This document shows, piece after piece, positions 1 through 16,418 of a stretch of 64,000 nt of DNA. The notes below the pieces were generated by a model. The model was not told the origin of the DNA. It was given only the letters and a program-made list of their open reading frames with translations, and searched no databases. Made by a program: the position numbers and the translations under genes. The stretch comes from Mycobacterium sp. E3251 (GTDB taxonomy: Bacteria > Actinomycetota > Actinomycetes > Mycobacteriales > Mycobacteriaceae). The stretch lies in contig NZ_LZJF01000042.1 in assembly GCF_001666835.1 (NCBI RefSeq), positions 1 to 64,000 of the forward strand, in the 5' to 3' direction. Numbering within the stretch: the first letter of the stretch is position 1; every line of letters begins with the position of its first letter.

Positions 1-246
1 GGGGACGGCTCGGCCGGCGCCGACGTCGACCGCGCGACGCCGCCCGCACATCCCGGACGTGCTCCCGACGCCGGAGAGTCGCCACCGCGGCAGCGCGGTG
101 GGCCCAGGCCCCCGCAGGCGCCGCGCCAGAACGAGCCCCCGACCGAGGCGCGGCCGTCGGGCCCGCCCACCGGCGTCGGGAGCACGTCCGGGATGTGCGG
201 GCGGCGTCGCGCGGTGTACGCCGGCGCGCTCGGCCGAGCCGTCCCC
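1..246. repeat. Imperfect inverted repeat inside the Rv0007-like gene
   Basis: Arms at 1-74 and 170-246 face each other around a 95-base spacer. Bases 29-74 are a perfect 46-base reverse complement of 170-215, and 1-15 of 232-246. The unmatched middle (16-28 against 216-231) differs by exactly three bases, one codon. Read on the plus strand, arm 1 plus spacer gives an open frame (GDGSAGADVDRATPP, then ESPPRQRGGPRPP) that also looks like the Rv0007 N-terminus. Two diverged copies therefore appear head to head. This could be a real inverted duplication, an invertible segment or an assembly join. Confidence 0.85.
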
Positions 247-297
247 ATTGAGGCCATCGCCCATTTTGGGGGCGCCCGGCTCGTTCGGTGAGCTCAC
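1..297 (-). CDS. Rv0007-like membrane protein, N-terminal part only
   Basis: Partial gene, cut by the window's left edge. A GTG start at 297 has AAAGGAG five bases upstream, and the frame stays open for 99 codons to base 1. The first residues (SSPNEPGAP, then HRATPPAHPGRAPDAG) resemble the N-terminus remembered for M. tuberculosis Rv0007, the membrane protein next to gyrA, whose transmembrane helices lie nearer the C-terminus and would be outside the window. After residue 43 the sequence becomes Arg-rich and no longer looks like that family, because the frame enters the spacer and second arm of an inverted repeat. Function is unknown. The gene shares gyrA's direction and starts 114 bases after it. 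The start and identity are fairly secure; whether the frame continues as a real protein past base 170 is not. Confidence 0.6.
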   Translation of the reverse strand, partial: MSSPNEPGAPKMGDGLNGDGSAERAGVHRATPPAHPGRAPDAGGRARRPRLGRGLVLARRLRGPGPTALPRWRLSGVGSTSGMCGRRRAVDVGAGRAVP

Positions 298-410
298 CCC
301 GACTCCTTTGATCTCCTGCCACGACCCGCGGGACGATGGCAGTCACATTTTGTCTGGTCGGGCCGAGTCTAATTGCCCGGCTGTTCGCCGGACCCCCGGG
401 ATTGCACCGA

Positions 411-2927
<2,517 letters not shown>

Positions 2928-2974
2928 CTATTCCCCTTTGTGGGTTGGCGTGCCTGACTCGGCAGCTGGGAAGG

Positions 2975-5032
<2,058 letters not shown>

Positions 5033-5263
5033 TCATGCGGGCGGTTCCAGTCACCGCAGCAGTCGCATGCCGCCAGTCTACCGTGATGAGCCGTCCGAAC
5101 CGATTCTCTGGGCGCGTTTCTGCCCAGCTAACCGCGCCGTGCGGACGATTTCTCTATTCCCGCCGCGTCCCGACGTGCGTCAAGGCACTTCACGTCGTCC
5201 TGGCGGCTTTGAGCGGCCTGTTGATAAAGGGGTGTCTGGGGATCGTGGGCGCCGATCGAGGCG

Positions 5264-5821
5264 CTAGCCGTAGGTGTCGCGCGGACCCCTCCCGGCGATG
5301 TGCCGCGGCCCCTTGCGCCACGACGGCGCGGCGGGGCCGGTGATTTTCAGCGACGTCACGACCCCGTTGCCAACCGCCGCCGCGATCTTCGCCAACAGCT
5401 GCGACTGGATCATCCGCAGCTGGGTGGCCCATGCGGTGGATTCGGCGGCCACGCTGAGCACCCCGTCATTCAACGCCGTCGCGGTGGCGTGGTCGGCGAT
5501 CTGCTGGCCCACCACCGACGACCAGTTGCCGAGCACGGTGCCCTCGGCGACCTGCGTCGACCAACCGCGCTTCTTCGCCAGGTCGCGCGCCAACCGCCCC
5601 AGCGGTTGCGGGTCGCGGACGTCGGGTCCCGGTCCCGACCAGCTTCTTCGCTGCCCCGCGACGCGTCGGGTGGCCGGCGGCGTCGACCGTCCCCGCCCGG
5701 CGTCCTTGCCTTGCGCGCGAGCCGCGGCGCGGGCTTCCTCAAGGGTGCGCCTGACCAGGTCGATGCCCTGCAGCCGACCCGGTTGTGCGGCGGCGGAATC
5801 CTGTTGGTCGCCGCCGGTCAT
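5264..5821 (-). CDS. DUF721 protein (Rv0004-like)
   Basis: 185-residue protein of the DUF721 (DciA-like) family, always found between recF and gyrB in mycobacteria. The conserved core is in the C-terminal half ([20 protein letters not shown], then [12 protein letters not shown]); the N-terminal third is basic and low in complexity. DciA proteins load or modulate the replicative helicase in many bacteria lacking DnaC, so a replication role fits the neighbourhood, but nothing here shows it directly. Its ATG (5821) overlaps the recF stop by four bases (ATGA), so translation is probably coupled. Confidence 0.9.
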   Translation of the reverse strand: MTGGDQQDSAAAQPGRLQGIDLVRRTLEEARAAARAQGKDAGRGRSTPPATRRVAGQRRSWSGPGPDVRDPQPLGRLARDLAKKRGWSTQVAEGTVLGNWSSVVGQQIADHATATALNDGVLSVAAESTAWATQLRMIQSQLLAKIAAAVGNGVVTSLKITGPAAPSWRKGPRHIAGRGPRDTYG

Positions 5822-6969
5822 GACCGCACCACCGAGACCCGACCGAGGTCGTCGTCGCGCAAATCGATGTGCACCTGCGTGGCGTCCCAGTCCGCCGGAA
5901 TATCTTCCAGCACCGCGGCCGTCACCAGTACCTGCTCCGCCGATTCCGCCACCGTCGCCAACGCTCGGCGGCGGGCCGCGTCGAGTTCGGCGAACACATC
6001 ATCGAGCAGCAACACCGGTTCACTCCCGTCGGCTCGCAGCAGTTCGTACGACGCCAACCGCAGCGCCACCGCGAAAGACCACGATTCCCCATGACTGGCA
6101 AAGCCTTTCGCGGGTTGATCGCCCAGCCACAGCTCCAGATCGTCGCGATGCGGGCCCACCAAACACATACCGCGATCCAACTCCGCGTCGCGGCGTTCGG
6201 CCAACGCGGCCAACAGGGCGGCCTCCAGGAACTCGCGGTCGCCCCCGCCGTCCGCCGTATGTGCGCCGATGCTGGTCCGATACGCGATCGCCGCCGGCCG
6301 CGACGCCGGGGCCAGCAACTGATAGGCCTTCTCCACCTCCGGCGCCAACTCGTTGACCAGGTCGATGCGCGCCGCCATCAACTCGGCGCCGTGCTCCGCC
6401 AACCGGCTGTCCCAGACGTCGAGGGTGTCCAGCGCGCCGCGGTCGCCCCGGTGCCGAATTCCGGCGGCGGACTTCAACAACGCGGTGCGCTGGCGCAGCA
6501 CCTTTTCGTAATCCGCGCGCACGCCGGCGACCGCCGGCCGCCGCACCGTCGCCAGATCATCCAGGTAGCGACGCCGCTCCGCGGGATCCCCACGCACCAA
6601 CGCCAAGTCTTCGGGAGCAAAGAGCACGGCGCGCAGAACTCCGATCACCTCGCGTGTGCTGCGCACCGGTGACCTGTTCAATCGCGCCTTATTGGCCCGG
6701 CCCGCCGCGATCTCCAGGTCGATCGCGCATTCCCTGCCCTCGTTCACCACGATCGTCGACACCACTGCGCGGTCGGCCCCAGCCCGGATCAGCGGTGTAT
6801 CGGTACCTACTCGATGTGAGCCCAAGGTTGTCGAAAACCACAGTGCTTCAATGAGATTCGTTTTACCGAAACCGTTGGAACCGATGAACACCGTCCGGCC
6901 CGGCTGCAGTTCGAGGTCGGCCTGCGCCCAGGACCGGAAATCGCGCAGTCCCAAATGCCGGACGTACAC
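5818..6969 (-). CDS. recF: DNA repair and recombination protein RecF
   Basis: SMC-like ATPase that helps load RecA at single-strand gaps. At 383 residues it has the normal length. Walker A is GSNGFGKTN (residues 30-38), and Walker B with the ABC-type D-loop is [12 protein letters not shown] near residue 320. The GTG start at 6969 sits directly against the dnaN stop (6970-6972) with no spacer, and the gene overlaps the DUF721 gene by four bases. It belongs to the dnaN-recF-DUF721 operon. The absence of a gnd gene between dnaN and recF separates this genome from M. smegmatis-type fast growers. Confidence 0.97.
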   Translation of the reverse strand: MYVRHLGLRDFRSWAQADLELQPGRTVFIGSNGFGKTNLIEALWFSTTLGSHRVGTDTPLIRAGADRAVVSTIVVNEGRECAIDLEIAAGRANKARLNRSPVRSTREVIGVLRAVLFAPEDLALVRGDPAERRRYLDDLATVRRPAVAGVRADYEKVLRQRTALLKSAAGIRHRGDRGALDTLDVWDSRLAEHGAELMAARIDLVNELAPEVEKAYQLLAPASRPAAIAYRTSIGAHTADGGGDREFLEAALLAALAERRDAELDRGMCLVGPHRDDLELWLGDQPAKGFASHGESWSFAVALRLASYELLRADGSEPVLLLDDVFAELDAARRRALATVAESAEQVLVTAAVLEDIPADWDATQVHIDLRDDDLGRVSVVRS

Positions 6970-8169
6970 CTATCCGGGTAACCGAACTGGCATCAACAGG
7001 TAGACATAATCCGTCGGCAACGCCCCGAAGGGGCCGTTCCCGCTGGGCGGACTGTCGTCGGCCGAGGCCGGCCGCAGCAACGCCGGCTTACCCGGCGTCG
7101 TGAAGCCGAACGACACCCGCTCCGAATGGACCGCTGCCAAGCCGTCGGTGAGGTAAGTGGGGTTGAACGCAATCGTCAACGGCTCGCCCACGAAATCGAC
7201 GGCGAGGTCCTCCTCGGCCCGGCCGACATCGTCGGCGCCCGCGGACAGCCGCAGCGAGCCCTCGGAGAATTCCATCCGCACCTGGGCACCCCGATCGGCG
7301 ACCAACGCGACCAGCTTGATCGCCTCGGTCAGCTCGGCCACGTTGATGGTGGCGACCGCCGTGTGCTCGGCCGGCAACAGCTGGCGGAACTTCGGGAACT
7401 CCGCATCCAGCAGCCGCGTCGTACTGCGCTTGCCGTTCCCGCTGATGCCCAGCAGCCCGTCTTTGCCGACACCGCTGCCGGCGCCCAGCGACAAACGGAC
7501 CTCGGAGCCGTCGGCTCCCGCCCTCGCCGCCTCGGCCAACGTCTTCGCGGGCACCAGCACGGCGGCCTCGATGTCGGGGGAGGACGCGGACCACGTCAGT
7601 TCGCGCACCGCGAGGCGGAACCGATCGGTGGCCGCCAAAACCACCGTGTTTCCTGAGATCTCGACCCTGATCCCGGTCAGCATCGGCAGCGTGTCGTCGC
7701 GGCCGGCCGCAATGGCCACCTGGCTGATCGCCTCCGCGAAGAGCTCAGCGGGCAGTGTCCCGGTCTCTTCGGGCAAGCCCGGCAGCGTCGGGTAATCCTC
7801 GACCGCCATCGTCGGCAGCGAGAATCGGGCGCTGCCGCAGTTCAGCGCGACGCGATTACCGTCGACGTAGAAGTCGACGGGCTTGTTCGGCAATGCCCGG
7901 GTGATGTCTGACAACAACCGTCCGGACACCAAAACGCTTCCGGGAGAAGCGATTTCCGCTGCAACCTGCGCTTCGGCGGAAACTTCGTAGTCGAATCCGG
8001 AGATGGTCAAGCCCTCATCGGAGCCGGATAACAACACTCCCGAGAGCACCGGCACCGCCGGCCGGGTCGGCAGGTTCTTCGCCACCCACGACACCGCGTC
8101 GGCGAAAGACTCCCGCACCAAACGAAACTTCAAGTCGCTGAGGCCAGCTCTCGTCGTCGCCGCGTCCAT
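6970..8169 (-). CDS. dnaN: DNA polymerase III sliding clamp (beta subunit)
   Basis: Ring-shaped processivity factor that tethers the replicative polymerase. At 399 residues it has the three-domain length of the family. Recognisable stretches are [20 protein letters not shown] at the N-terminus, GILLSG-like [13 protein letters not shown], and the C-terminal [12 protein letters not shown] that closes the protein-binding pocket. ATG start at 8169. It lies immediately on one side of oriC, with dnaA on the other, in the order dnaA-oriC-dnaN, and abuts recF at its 3' end. Confidence 0.98.
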   Translation of the reverse strand: MDAATTRAGLSDLKFRLVRESFADAVSWVAKNLPTRPAVPVLSGVLLSGSDEGLTISGFDYEVSAEAQVAAEIASPGSVLVSGRLLSDITRALPNKPVDFYVDGNRVALNCGSARFSLPTMAVEDYPTLPGLPEETGTLPAELFAEAISQVAIAAGRDDTLPMLTGIRVEISGNTVVLAATDRFRLAVRELTWSASSPDIEAAVLVPAKTLAEAARAGADGSEVRLSLGAGSGVGKDGLLGISGNGKRSTTRLLDAEFPKFRQLLPAEHTAVATINVAELTEAIKLVALVADRGAQVRMEFSEGSLRLSAGADDVGRAEEDLAVDFVGEPLTIAFNPTYLTDGLAAVHSERVSFGFTTPGKPALLRPASADDSPPSGNGPFGALPTDYVYLLMPVRLPG

Positions 8170-8706
8170 AGCGTCCCTTCACCTGCCGAGCGTTTAGAAG
8201 TCAGTGGCTAGCCTTACCCCGCTAGCGTGGGGCTCCGCCACGAACGCCACTGACATGTCATGCCACCGGCGACCGCAACGGCAGTCGAAGAACAACCGTA
8301 GATCGTCTGGGGCCATCTTGAAAGCTAATCGCGAAGCCCGACAAGCCGGGTTACCGGCGGATCCGCGACGGGCATTCCACCGCGCGTCCCCAACGCTGTA
8401 TTTCAAAGAAGAAACGACGAAGAGATCTCAGTACTAGTAATAAGGCCTGTGCAGACTGGGGATAGCGACGGCTTGACGCAGCTGGGGCGGGGTGTCGGGC
8501 TGTGGATCACCGCGTGGGCAACTGTGGGTCGCGTGTTGGGCCGCTGGGGAGGAAGGACGCCTGTGCACGCGGCGCCGCTTAGTACACGGGTGTTTGATTG
8601 CGTTGTGCACAGTCCTGCGCACAACCTTTTGGTGTGGCTCGTGTGACAGACGTGCGAGAAGTTTTTTGGAATCAATTACGCGGCCGGGGCGCCGAGAGGC
8701 CCGGAG
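8170..8706. other. oriC: Chromosomal replication origin, oriC (dnaA-dnaN spacer)
   Basis: The 537-base spacer between dnaA and dnaN, the known place of oriC in mycobacteria, contains no credible gene. A perfect DnaA box TTGTGCACA lies at 8603-8611, with an inverted neighbour TGCGCACAA at 8616-8624. Weaker matches are CTGTGCACG (8561-8569), CTGTGGATC (8500-8508) and CTGTGCAGA (8447-8455). A comparatively A/T-rich run at about 8400-8445 next to the box cluster is a candidate unwinding element. The assignment rests on gene context plus boxes; the unwinding site is inference. Confidence 0.92.
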
Positions 8707-10239
8707 TCAGCGCTTCGAGCGTTGCCGGATGCGAGTGGTGAGCTCTTTGACGTGATCGAAGACCTCACGCCGCTCGGCCATCTCGGACAAGATCTTGCGC
8801 TGCGCGTACATCACCGTGGTGTGGTCACGGCCGAATGCCTGGCCGATCTTGGGCAGCGACAGGTCGGTCAGCTCGCGGCACAGGTACATCGCGATCTGGC
8901 GTGACTGCGCCAGCGCGCGGGTCTTGCCGGGGCCGCGTAGTTCTTCGACGGTGGTGTCGAAGTATTCGGCCGTCGCGGCCATGATGGTCGCCGCGCTGAT
9001 CTGCATGGTGCTGGCATCGGCGATGAGGTCGCGCAGGACGATCTCGGCCAGCGCCTTATCGATGGGCGTCTTGTTCAACGAGGCGAACGCGGTGACGCGG
9101 ATGAGGGCGCCCTCGAGTTCGCGGATGTTGCGCTCGATGCTGCTGGCGATCAGCTCCAGGACGTCGTCGGGCACCGCGAGCCGCTCCATCTGTGCCTTCT
9201 TACGCAAGATGGCGATGCGGGTCTCGAGTTCGGGCGGCTGGACGTCGGTGATCAAGCCCCACTCGAACCGGGTGCGGAGGCGGTCTTCGAGGGTGGCGAG
9301 CTGTTTGGGCGGCCGGTCCGAGGAGATGACGATCTGCTTGTTGGCGTTATGCAGCGTGTTGAAGGTGTGGAAGAACTCTTCCTGGATACCTTCCTTGCCT
9401 TCGATGAACTGAATGTCATCGACGAGCAGGACGTCGACGTCGCGGTAGCTGCGCTTGAACGCGACCTTGCGGTCGTCGCGGAGCGAGTTGATGAAGTCGT
9501 TGGTGAATTCCTCGGTGGAGACGTACTTGACGCGCATCCCGGGGAACAACCGCTGGGCGTAGTTGCCTGCGGCATGTAGTAGGTGGGTCTTACCCAGACC
9601 CGATTCACCCCAGATGAAGAGCGGGTTGTAAGCGCGCGCCGGTGCTTCGGCGATCGCCAGGGCCGCGGCGTGCGCAAAGCGATTGGAGGCGCCGATGACG
9701 AACGTGTCGAAGGTGTAGCGGCGGTTCAGGCTGGTACCGCCGGCTACCGCCGGATCGGCGGGGTGCGGACGCTCGGTGAAGTAGTTCGGCCAACTCTGCG
9801 GCGCACCGTCGGCCCCTTCGCCGTTCTCCTCGGCCTCATCGGTGTCGATGTCGTCGTCCTCGGCGAACGACGCTTCGGGTTGGGGAAAGGGTTCGCCTTG
9901 CGGGATCACAACGTCGTTGGCGTCGTCGTCGGGCGGCGCTATGCGCACCCCCAGCTGGATCTGCTGTCCGAGCCGGCGGCTGAGGGCGTCGGTGATGGGG
10001 GCGCGGAGATGACGTTCGATTTCGTTCTGGACGAAACTGCTCGGTACCGACAGCAGCGCGAATCCCTCGACAATGGTCAACGGCTGCACCAGATTCAGCC
10101 ACGCCCGTTGCTGTGGCGTCAGGGGAGCGATGAGCGTGGTGCGGTTGGCGGCGACCCCGTCGGGGGTGGATTCGCCGTTCAGTTCGGAAACAACCGCGTT
10201 CCACACGGTCGTGAAACCTGAACCGGGGTCATCGGTCAA
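8707..10239 (-). CDS. dnaA: Chromosomal replication initiator DnaA
   Basis: AAA+ initiator that binds DnaA boxes and opens oriC. I place the start at the TTG at 10239 (LTDDPGSGF), giving 510 residues, because M. tuberculosis dnaA also begins at TTG with the same residues and AGGGGG lies upstream; an ATG 75 bases earlier is possible but unlikely. Domain I is at the N-terminus, followed by a variable acidic linker. Walker A is GESGLGKTH (near residue 210) and Walker B is [11 protein letters not shown]. The DNA-binding domain IV ends with the signature [14 protein letters not shown]. The gene is divergent from rpmH. Confidence 0.97.
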   Translation of the reverse strand: MTDDPGSGFTTVWNAVVSELNGESTPDGVAANRTTLIAPLTPQQRAWLNLVQPLTIVEGFALLSVPSSFVQNEIERHLRAPITDALSRRLGQQIQLGVRIAPPDDDANDVVIPQGEPFPQPEASFAEDDDIDTDEAEENGEGADGAPQSWPNYFTERPHPADPAVAGGTSLNRRYTFDTFVIGASNRFAHAAALAIAEAPARAYNPLFIWGESGLGKTHLLHAAGNYAQRLFPGMRVKYVSTEEFTNDFINSLRDDRKVAFKRSYRDVDVLLVDDIQFIEGKEGIQEEFFHTFNTLHNANKQIVISSDRPPKQLATLEDRLRTRFEWGLITDVQPPELETRIAILRKKAQMERLAVPDDVLELIASSIERNIRELEGALIRVTAFASLNKTPIDKALAEIVLRDLIADASTMQISAATIMAATAEYFDTTVEELRGPGKTRALAQSRQIAMYLCRELTDLSLPKIGQAFGRDHTTVMYAQRKILSEMAERREVFDHVKELTTRIRQRSKR

Positions 10240-10304
10240 CGACGCATCCCCCTGGTTCTCGAGCATCCCGGGTCGAGGTACAACCACGCTTGGTGACAAA
10301 GCGA

Positions 10305-10336
10305 CTGTCCACATAGTTATACACAGGTGTGGACAG
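10305..10336. promoter_or_regulatory. DnaA-box cluster upstream of dnaA
   Basis: Three DnaA-box-like 9-mers lie within 32 bases in the dnaA-rpmH spacer: CTGTCCACA (10305-10313, plus), TTATACACA (10317-10325, plus, a perfect match to the classical TTATNCACA box) and TGTGGACAG (10328-10336), the reverse complement of the first. They lie 66-97 bases upstream of the dnaA TTG, a good position for DnaA autoregulation or titration. Binding is inferred from sequence only. Confidence 0.7.
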
Positions 10337-10789
10337 GATGGGCGTATGCGAACCAGAACCTACCGGCGACGGCTCGCGATCTCCGTGCTGGAAGAAAACC
10401 GTTGAAGGCTGTCTAGGCAGCTAGTCGACCCACCATCCTCGCTTCGTTGTGGAGCGCCGTTGCAGTCTAAAACGACACTGGCAGAAGCTAACAGTTTTCC
10501 GTGCGGCTGCCAACCGTTCTGCTGCATTCCAATCGCGTTGTTTAGGGTTCCTTGGGCCCGGTTCGGCTCGAGACCGGGGTGTGCGTTGGGGCAGGCCAGG
10601 TTTGACCAGGCGAAGCGTGGTCAGTACCCTCAAACAGTCGCCCGAAAGTCGGCGATGCGGCTGCGACCCAGGTCTGCCTGGGGACCGCGCCGGCCAGCAG
10701 CAAGATTACCTCCGACCGACCCGCAGACGAACCTGAGCAAGACGTCTGGCCGGCCGGATGGAAATGCGAGATACAACGAGGAGAACGTC
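10337..10789. other. Non-coding spacer upstream of rpmH
   Basis: Together with the box cluster this forms the 550-base divergent spacer between dnaA and rpmH. I see no gene in it with mycobacterial codon use. It must contain the rpmH and dnaA promoters. The only clear signal near the right end is the ribosome-binding site of rpmH. Confidence 0.5.
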
Positions 10790-10933
10790 GTGGCCAAGGG
10801 CAAGCGGACCTTCCAGCCGAACAACCGGCGCCGAGCCCGCGTGCATGGCTTCCGGTTGCGCATGCGAACCCGCGCCGGACGCTCGATTGTGTCGAGCCGG
10901 CGCCGTAAGGGGCGCCGCGCGCTATCTGCCTGA
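10790..10933 (+). CDS. rpmH: 50S ribosomal protein L34
   Basis: 47-residue, strongly basic ribosomal protein of the large subunit. The sequence [20 protein letters not shown] and the ending [10 protein letters not shown] are diagnostic and match the M. tuberculosis length exactly. The GTG start at 10790 follows GAGGAGA. It heads the conserved rpmH-rnpA-yidD-yidC-jag-rsmG-parA-parB run leading away from oriC on the plus strand. Confidence 0.97.
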   Translation: MAKGKRTFQPNNRRRARVHGFRLRMRTRAGRSIVSSRRRKGRRALSA

Positions 10934-10956
10934 TCGCAACGTCGGGTTTTTCGGCG

Positions 10957-11319
10957 GTGCTTTCCGCACGCAACCGTATGAGGCGGTCCACGGAGTTTGA
11001 CGCGACCGTGAAGCACGGCGTCCGCGTCTCGCAGCGCGACATCGTGGTCCACGTCCGGCGGGCGGGAGATCACGATACGGCGACGGCTCCGCGGGTCGGA
11101 TTGATCGTCGGGAAATCGGTGGGCTCGGCCGTGGAACGGCACCGGGTCTCACGCCGGCTGCGACATGTGGCGCGCTCCGTTCTGGGCGACCTCCACGATT
11201 CCGATCAGCTGGTCATCCGGGCGCTGCCCGGCAGCCGGACCGCGTCGTCGGAGCGGTTGGCCCACGAGTTGCGCCGAGGGTTGCGCCGGGCGTTCGAGTC
11301 GGCGGGACGGCAAGGGTGA
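10957..11319 (+). CDS. rnpA: Ribonuclease P protein component
   Basis: Basic 120-residue protein subunit of RNase P, which trims the 5' leader of tRNA precursors together with the RNA subunit (encoded elsewhere). The RNR-type motif appears as [14 protein letters not shown], preceded by GLIVGKSVG. The GTG start at 10957 gives [13 protein letters not shown], the usual N-terminus. It lies 23 bases after rpmH, and its stop overlaps the yidD start by four bases (GTGA). Confidence 0.96.
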   Translation: MLSARNRMRRSTEFDATVKHGVRVSQRDIVVHVRRAGDHDTATAPRVGLIVGKSVGSAVERHRVSRRLRHVARSVLGDLHDSDQLVIRALPGSRTASSERLAHELRRGLRRAFESAGRQG

Positions 11320-11657
11320 CCGCGCCGACGCGTGCCGCCGTCCATACGCTGGGTGCGGCGACCGCACGGGGCCTGATTTTTCTGATCCAGCTGTACCGGC
11401 ACATGGTTTCGCCCCTGCGGCCGGCGACATGTCGCTTCGTGCCGACCTGCAGCCAGTACGCGGTCGACGCACTGAACGAGTACGGCTTGCTGCGGGGGAG
11501 TTGGTTGGCTGTGGTCAGGCTTGCCAAGTGCGGACCATGGCATCGGGGTGGATGGGATCCGATACCGGAGCGCCCGGGATGTCACGTGAACTTCGAAGAT
11601 GCCAGCGACGTTTGGGCCCGCCCGGCGGCGCGAGGGGAGAGTGGAACTCTTGTTTGA
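11316..11657 (+). CDS. yidD: Membrane protein insertion efficiency factor YidD
   Basis: Small (113 residues) membrane-associated protein that assists YidC-dependent membrane protein insertion. The conserved core is present: [27 protein letters not shown] with its Cys residues, and [14 protein letters not shown]. The GTG start at 11316 overlaps the rnpA stop, and the 3' end overlaps the start of yidC by 17 bases, so the three genes are probably translationally coupled. Confidence 0.95.
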   Translation: MTAPTRAAVHTLGAATARGLIFLIQLYRHMVSPLRPATCRFVPTCSQYAVDALNEYGLLRGSWLAVVRLAKCGPWHRGGWDPIPERPGCHVNFEDASDVWARPAARGESGTLV

Positions 11658-12747
11658 TTTCTTTAGCCTCGACTTCGTCTACTACCCGGTGTCGTGGATC
11701 ATGTGGGCCTGGTACAAGCTGTTCGCCTCGATGCTGGGACCGTCGAACTTCTTCGCGTGGGCGCTGTCGGTGATGTTCCTGGTATTCACTCTGCGGGCGC
11801 TGCTGTACAAGCCCTTCGTGCGGCAGATCCGCACCACGCGTCAGATGCAGGAACTGCAGCCGCAGATCAAGGCGCTGCAGAAGAAGTACGGGAAAGACCG
11901 CCAGCGGATGGCGCTGGAGATGCAGAAGCTCCAACGCGAGCATGGGTTCAACCCCATCCTCGGGTGCTTGCCGATGCTCGCCCAGATCCCGGTGTTCATC
12001 GGCCTGTATCACGTGTTGCGGTCGTTCAACCGGACCACCGGGGGCTTCGGCCAGCCGCACCTGTCGGTGGCGCAGAACCGCCTCACCGGAAACTACGTCT
12101 TCACCCCGACGGACGTCGGGCACTTCCTGGATGCCAACTTGTTCGGCGCACCGATTGGCGCGTTCATGACGCAGCGGACGGGGTTGGACGCGTTCACCTT
12201 CTTCAGCCGGCCGGCGGTCATCGCGGTTGGCGCGCCGGTGATGATCCTGGCCGGCATCGCGACCTACTTCAACAGTCGGGCATCGGTGGCGCGGCAGAGC
12301 CCGGAAGCAGCGGCCAATCCGCAGACGGCGATGATGAACAAGCTTGCGCTGTACGTCTTTCCGCTCGGCGTGGTCGTCGGTGGTCCTTTCCTGCCGCTCG
12401 CGATCATCCTGTACTGGTTCGCGAACAACATCTGGACGTTCGGTCAGCAGCACTACGTGTTCGGCATGATCGAAAAAGAGGACGAGGCCAAGAAGCAAGA
12501 AGCGCTGCAACGCCGGGCGGCCAACGCGCCGGCGCCTGGGGCCAAACCGAAGCGCAACCCCAAGGCGGGACAGCCGGGGGGTAACGGGTCTTCGACCGCC
12601 GAATCGGCGGCGGACTCCGAGGCCGCCGATGGCGAAGCCCCGCCGGCGGAGCGCGGGGCGGACAAGCCGAATCCGAGTGCACAAAACGGTGGCACGCCCA
12701 ACCGCACTCCGCGGCCGGGCGCGCGACCCAAAAAACGCAAACGCTGA
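11641..12747 (+). CDS. yidC: Membrane protein insertase YidC
   Basis: Inserts proteins into the cytoplasmic membrane with or without SecYEG. I chose GTG at 11641 ([17 protein letters not shown]), giving 368 residues, because GAGG lies just upstream and this matches the M. tuberculosis protein; the frame is open to an ATG at 11599. Membrane segments are around residues 30-50, 115-135, 195-215 and 240-265, with the family stretch [17 protein letters not shown]. The cytoplasmic tail after about residue 285 is long, charged and low in complexity, ending in PKKRKR. Confidence 0.96.
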   Translation: MELLFDFFSLDFVYYPVSWIMWAWYKLFASMLGPSNFFAWALSVMFLVFTLRALLYKPFVRQIRTTRQMQELQPQIKALQKKYGKDRQRMALEMQKLQREHGFNPILGCLPMLAQIPVFIGLYHVLRSFNRTTGGFGQPHLSVAQNRLTGNYVFTPTDVGHFLDANLFGAPIGAFMTQRTGLDAFTFFSRPAVIAVGAPVMILAGIATYFNSRASVARQSPEAAANPQTAMMNKLALYVFPLGVVVGGPFLPLAIILYWFANNIWTFGQQHYVFGMIEKEDEAKKQEALQRRAANAPAPGAKPKRNPKAGQPGGNGSSTAESAADSEAADGEAPPAERGADKPNPSAQNGGTPNRTPRPGARPKKRKR

Positions 12748-12828
12748 CAAGGGAGACATCGCCGTACCGGGCTGCCCTGGGAGGGTGACCCCGATTGGCA
12801 GGGACCCGTGGATGAGGGAGAGAAAGAC

Positions 12829-13386
12829 ATGACCGACGCAGACACCACCACCGAACGCGACGCGGATACCGAACTCGAAGCCGAGCGGCCGACTGAGGAA
12901 GGCGCCGAGGACTTCGACGACCAAGAGGAGCGGTTGGTCGCCGAGGGCGAGATAGCCGGCGACTACTTGGAGGAGTTGTTGGACCTGTTGGACTTCGACG
13001 GTGACATCGATCTGGACGTCGAAGGCAACCGGGCGGTCGTGAGCATCGACGGTAGCGATGACTTGAACAAGTTGGTGGGCCGCGGCGGCGAGGTGCTGGA
13101 CGCGCTGCAGGAGCTCACCCGATTGGCCGTGCACCAGAAGACGGGCGTCCGCAGCCGGTTGATGCTCGACATCGCCAGTTGGCGCCGGCGGCGCCGCGAA
13201 GAGTTGGCGGCCCTTGGCGACAAGGTGGCGCGGCGCGTGCTGCAATCCGGTGAACGCGAGGAGCTGGCACCCATGACGCCGTTCGAGCGCAAGATCGTTC
13301 ACGATGCTGTCGCGGCGGTGCCGGGCGTGCACAGCGAAAGCGAGGGCGTGGAGCCCGCGCGACGAGTTGTGGTCCTGCACGACTAG
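12829..13386 (+). CDS. jag: Jag/KhpB-type RNA-binding protein (KH and R3H domains)
   Basis: 185-residue protein homologous to SpoIIIJ-associated Jag (Rv3920c). The N-terminal 45 residues are acidic. A KH-type domain follows (NKLVGRGGEVLDALQELTRL), then a C-terminal R3H domain with FERKIVHDAV, where the spaced Arg and His define the fold. It probably binds single-stranded RNA; the link to membrane insertion is by conserved adjacency to yidC. ATG at 12829 preferred over a GTG at 12808 because it matches the family start. Confidence 0.94.
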   Translation: MTDADTTTERDADTELEAERPTEEGAEDFDDQEERLVAEGEIAGDYLEELLDLLDFDGDIDLDVEGNRAVVSIDGSDDLNKLVGRGGEVLDALQELTRLAVHQKTGVRSRLMLDIASWRRRRREELAALGDKVARRVLQSGEREELAPMTPFERKIVHDAVAAVPGVHSESEGVEPARRVVVLHD

Positions 13387-13404
13387 CGAGTTACAGCTGT
13401 GTAG

Positions 13405-15146
<1,742 letters not shown>

Positions 15147-15169
15147 CCACCATCCGTGAAGGGACGACC

Positions 15170-16153
15170 ATGACGCAGCCGTTACGCAAGAAGGGTGGCC
15201 TCGGCCGGGGACTGGCTTCGCTGATCCCGACCGGTCCGGCCGAAGGCGACTCGGGCCCCGCGACCCTCGGTCCGCGGATGGGGGACGCGGCGGCGGACGT
15301 GTTGATCGGCGGACCGGGCCCGGAGCTGGCGCCGGCGGGCGCGGTGTATCGCGAAATCGCACCGGCCGACATCGAGCCCAATCCCCGCCAGCCGCGGCAG
15401 GTGTTCGACGACGAGGCGCTCTCCGAGCTGGTGCACTCCATCCGCGAGTTCGGTCTGCTGCAGCCGATCGTGGTGCGGGCCGTGCCCGGAGCGAAGACGG
15501 GCCCGCGGTATCAGATCGTGATGGGGGAGCGGCGCTGGCGGGCCGCCCAAGAGGCAGGGCTCGCCACCATCCCCACCATCGTGCGCGAGACGGGCGATGA
15601 CAACCTGCTCCGCGACGCCCTCCTGGAGAACATCCACCGGGTGCAGCTCAACCCCTTGGAAGAGGCGGCGGCTTACCAGCAGCTGCTCGACGAATTCGGC
15701 GTCACCCACGATGAACTCGCCTCGCGCATCGGCCGTTCGCGCCCGTTGATCACCAACATGATTCGGTTGCTCAAGCTGCCGATTCCGGTGCAGCGGCGGG
15801 TGGCCGCAGGCGTGCTGTCGGCCGGTCACGCCCGCGCTCTGCTATCGCTGGAAGGCGGGCCCGAGGCGCAGGAGGAGCTGGCCAGCCGGATCGTCGCGGA
15901 GGGATTGTCGGTGCGGGCGACCGAGGAGGCCGTGACGCTGGCCAATCGCAGCGGCGCGAGCACGCCCGCCCCGCAGCGGCGGAAGCCGATCCAGATGCCG
16001 GGACTCCAGGAAGTGGCCGATCGGCTGTCGAACGCCTTCGACACCCGGGTGACGGTCAGCCTGGGCAAACGCAAGGGCAAGATCGTCGTGGAATTCGGCT
16101 CCGTGGACGATTTGCAGCGAATCATCGACATGATGACCACCGCCAAGGCGTGA
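15170..16153 (+). CDS. parB: Chromosome partitioning protein ParB
   Basis: CTP-dependent DNA clamp that loads at parS and spreads. 327 residues from ATG 15170 ([14 protein letters not shown]), preceded by GAAGGGA. The nucleotide-binding motif is [10 protein letters not shown] and the other conserved patch is [17 protein letters not shown]. The helix-turn-helix that reads parS follows ([20 protein letters not shown]), and the C-terminal part forms the dimerisation domain. The gene lies 23 bases after parA. Confidence 0.97.
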   Translation: MTQPLRKKGGLGRGLASLIPTGPAEGDSGPATLGPRMGDAAADVLIGGPGPELAPAGAVYREIAPADIEPNPRQPRQVFDDEALSELVHSIREFGLLQPIVVRAVPGAKTGPRYQIVMGERRWRAAQEAGLATIPTIVRETGDDNLLRDALLENIHRVQLNPLEEAAAYQQLLDEFGVTHDELASRIGRSRPLITNMIRLLKLPIPVQRRVAAGVLSAGHARALLSLEGGPEAQEELASRIVAEGLSVRATEEAVTLANRSGASTPAPQRRKPIQMPGLQEVADRLSNAFDTRVTVSLGKRKGKIVVEFGSVDDLQRIIDMMTTAKA

Positions 16154-16418
16154 CCGGTCATACCCTGTAATTACGTCACTGTGACACCGGATCGGTTACG
16201 GATGAGCAACACCGGGCCGTCGGGCGCACCGAGTTACGAAAGCACATGCGTTTCAACGATTTTCGGTAACAAATCGGTCTGGACGGTAACGCACTGAGCG
16301 TTCCGGGGCCGTGATCGGTGCCTCGACGACAAAGCTGGCCGGATTGCGACCTCCTCTCTTATCCTGGAGGGGTTGCCGGTGCCATTGGCTGCAGTACCGC
16401 ACAGGAGCCAGGAGGCTA

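Noticed and set aside
8204-8646. Small frames within oriC
   Set aside because: They overlap DnaA boxes and lack coding bias and start signals.
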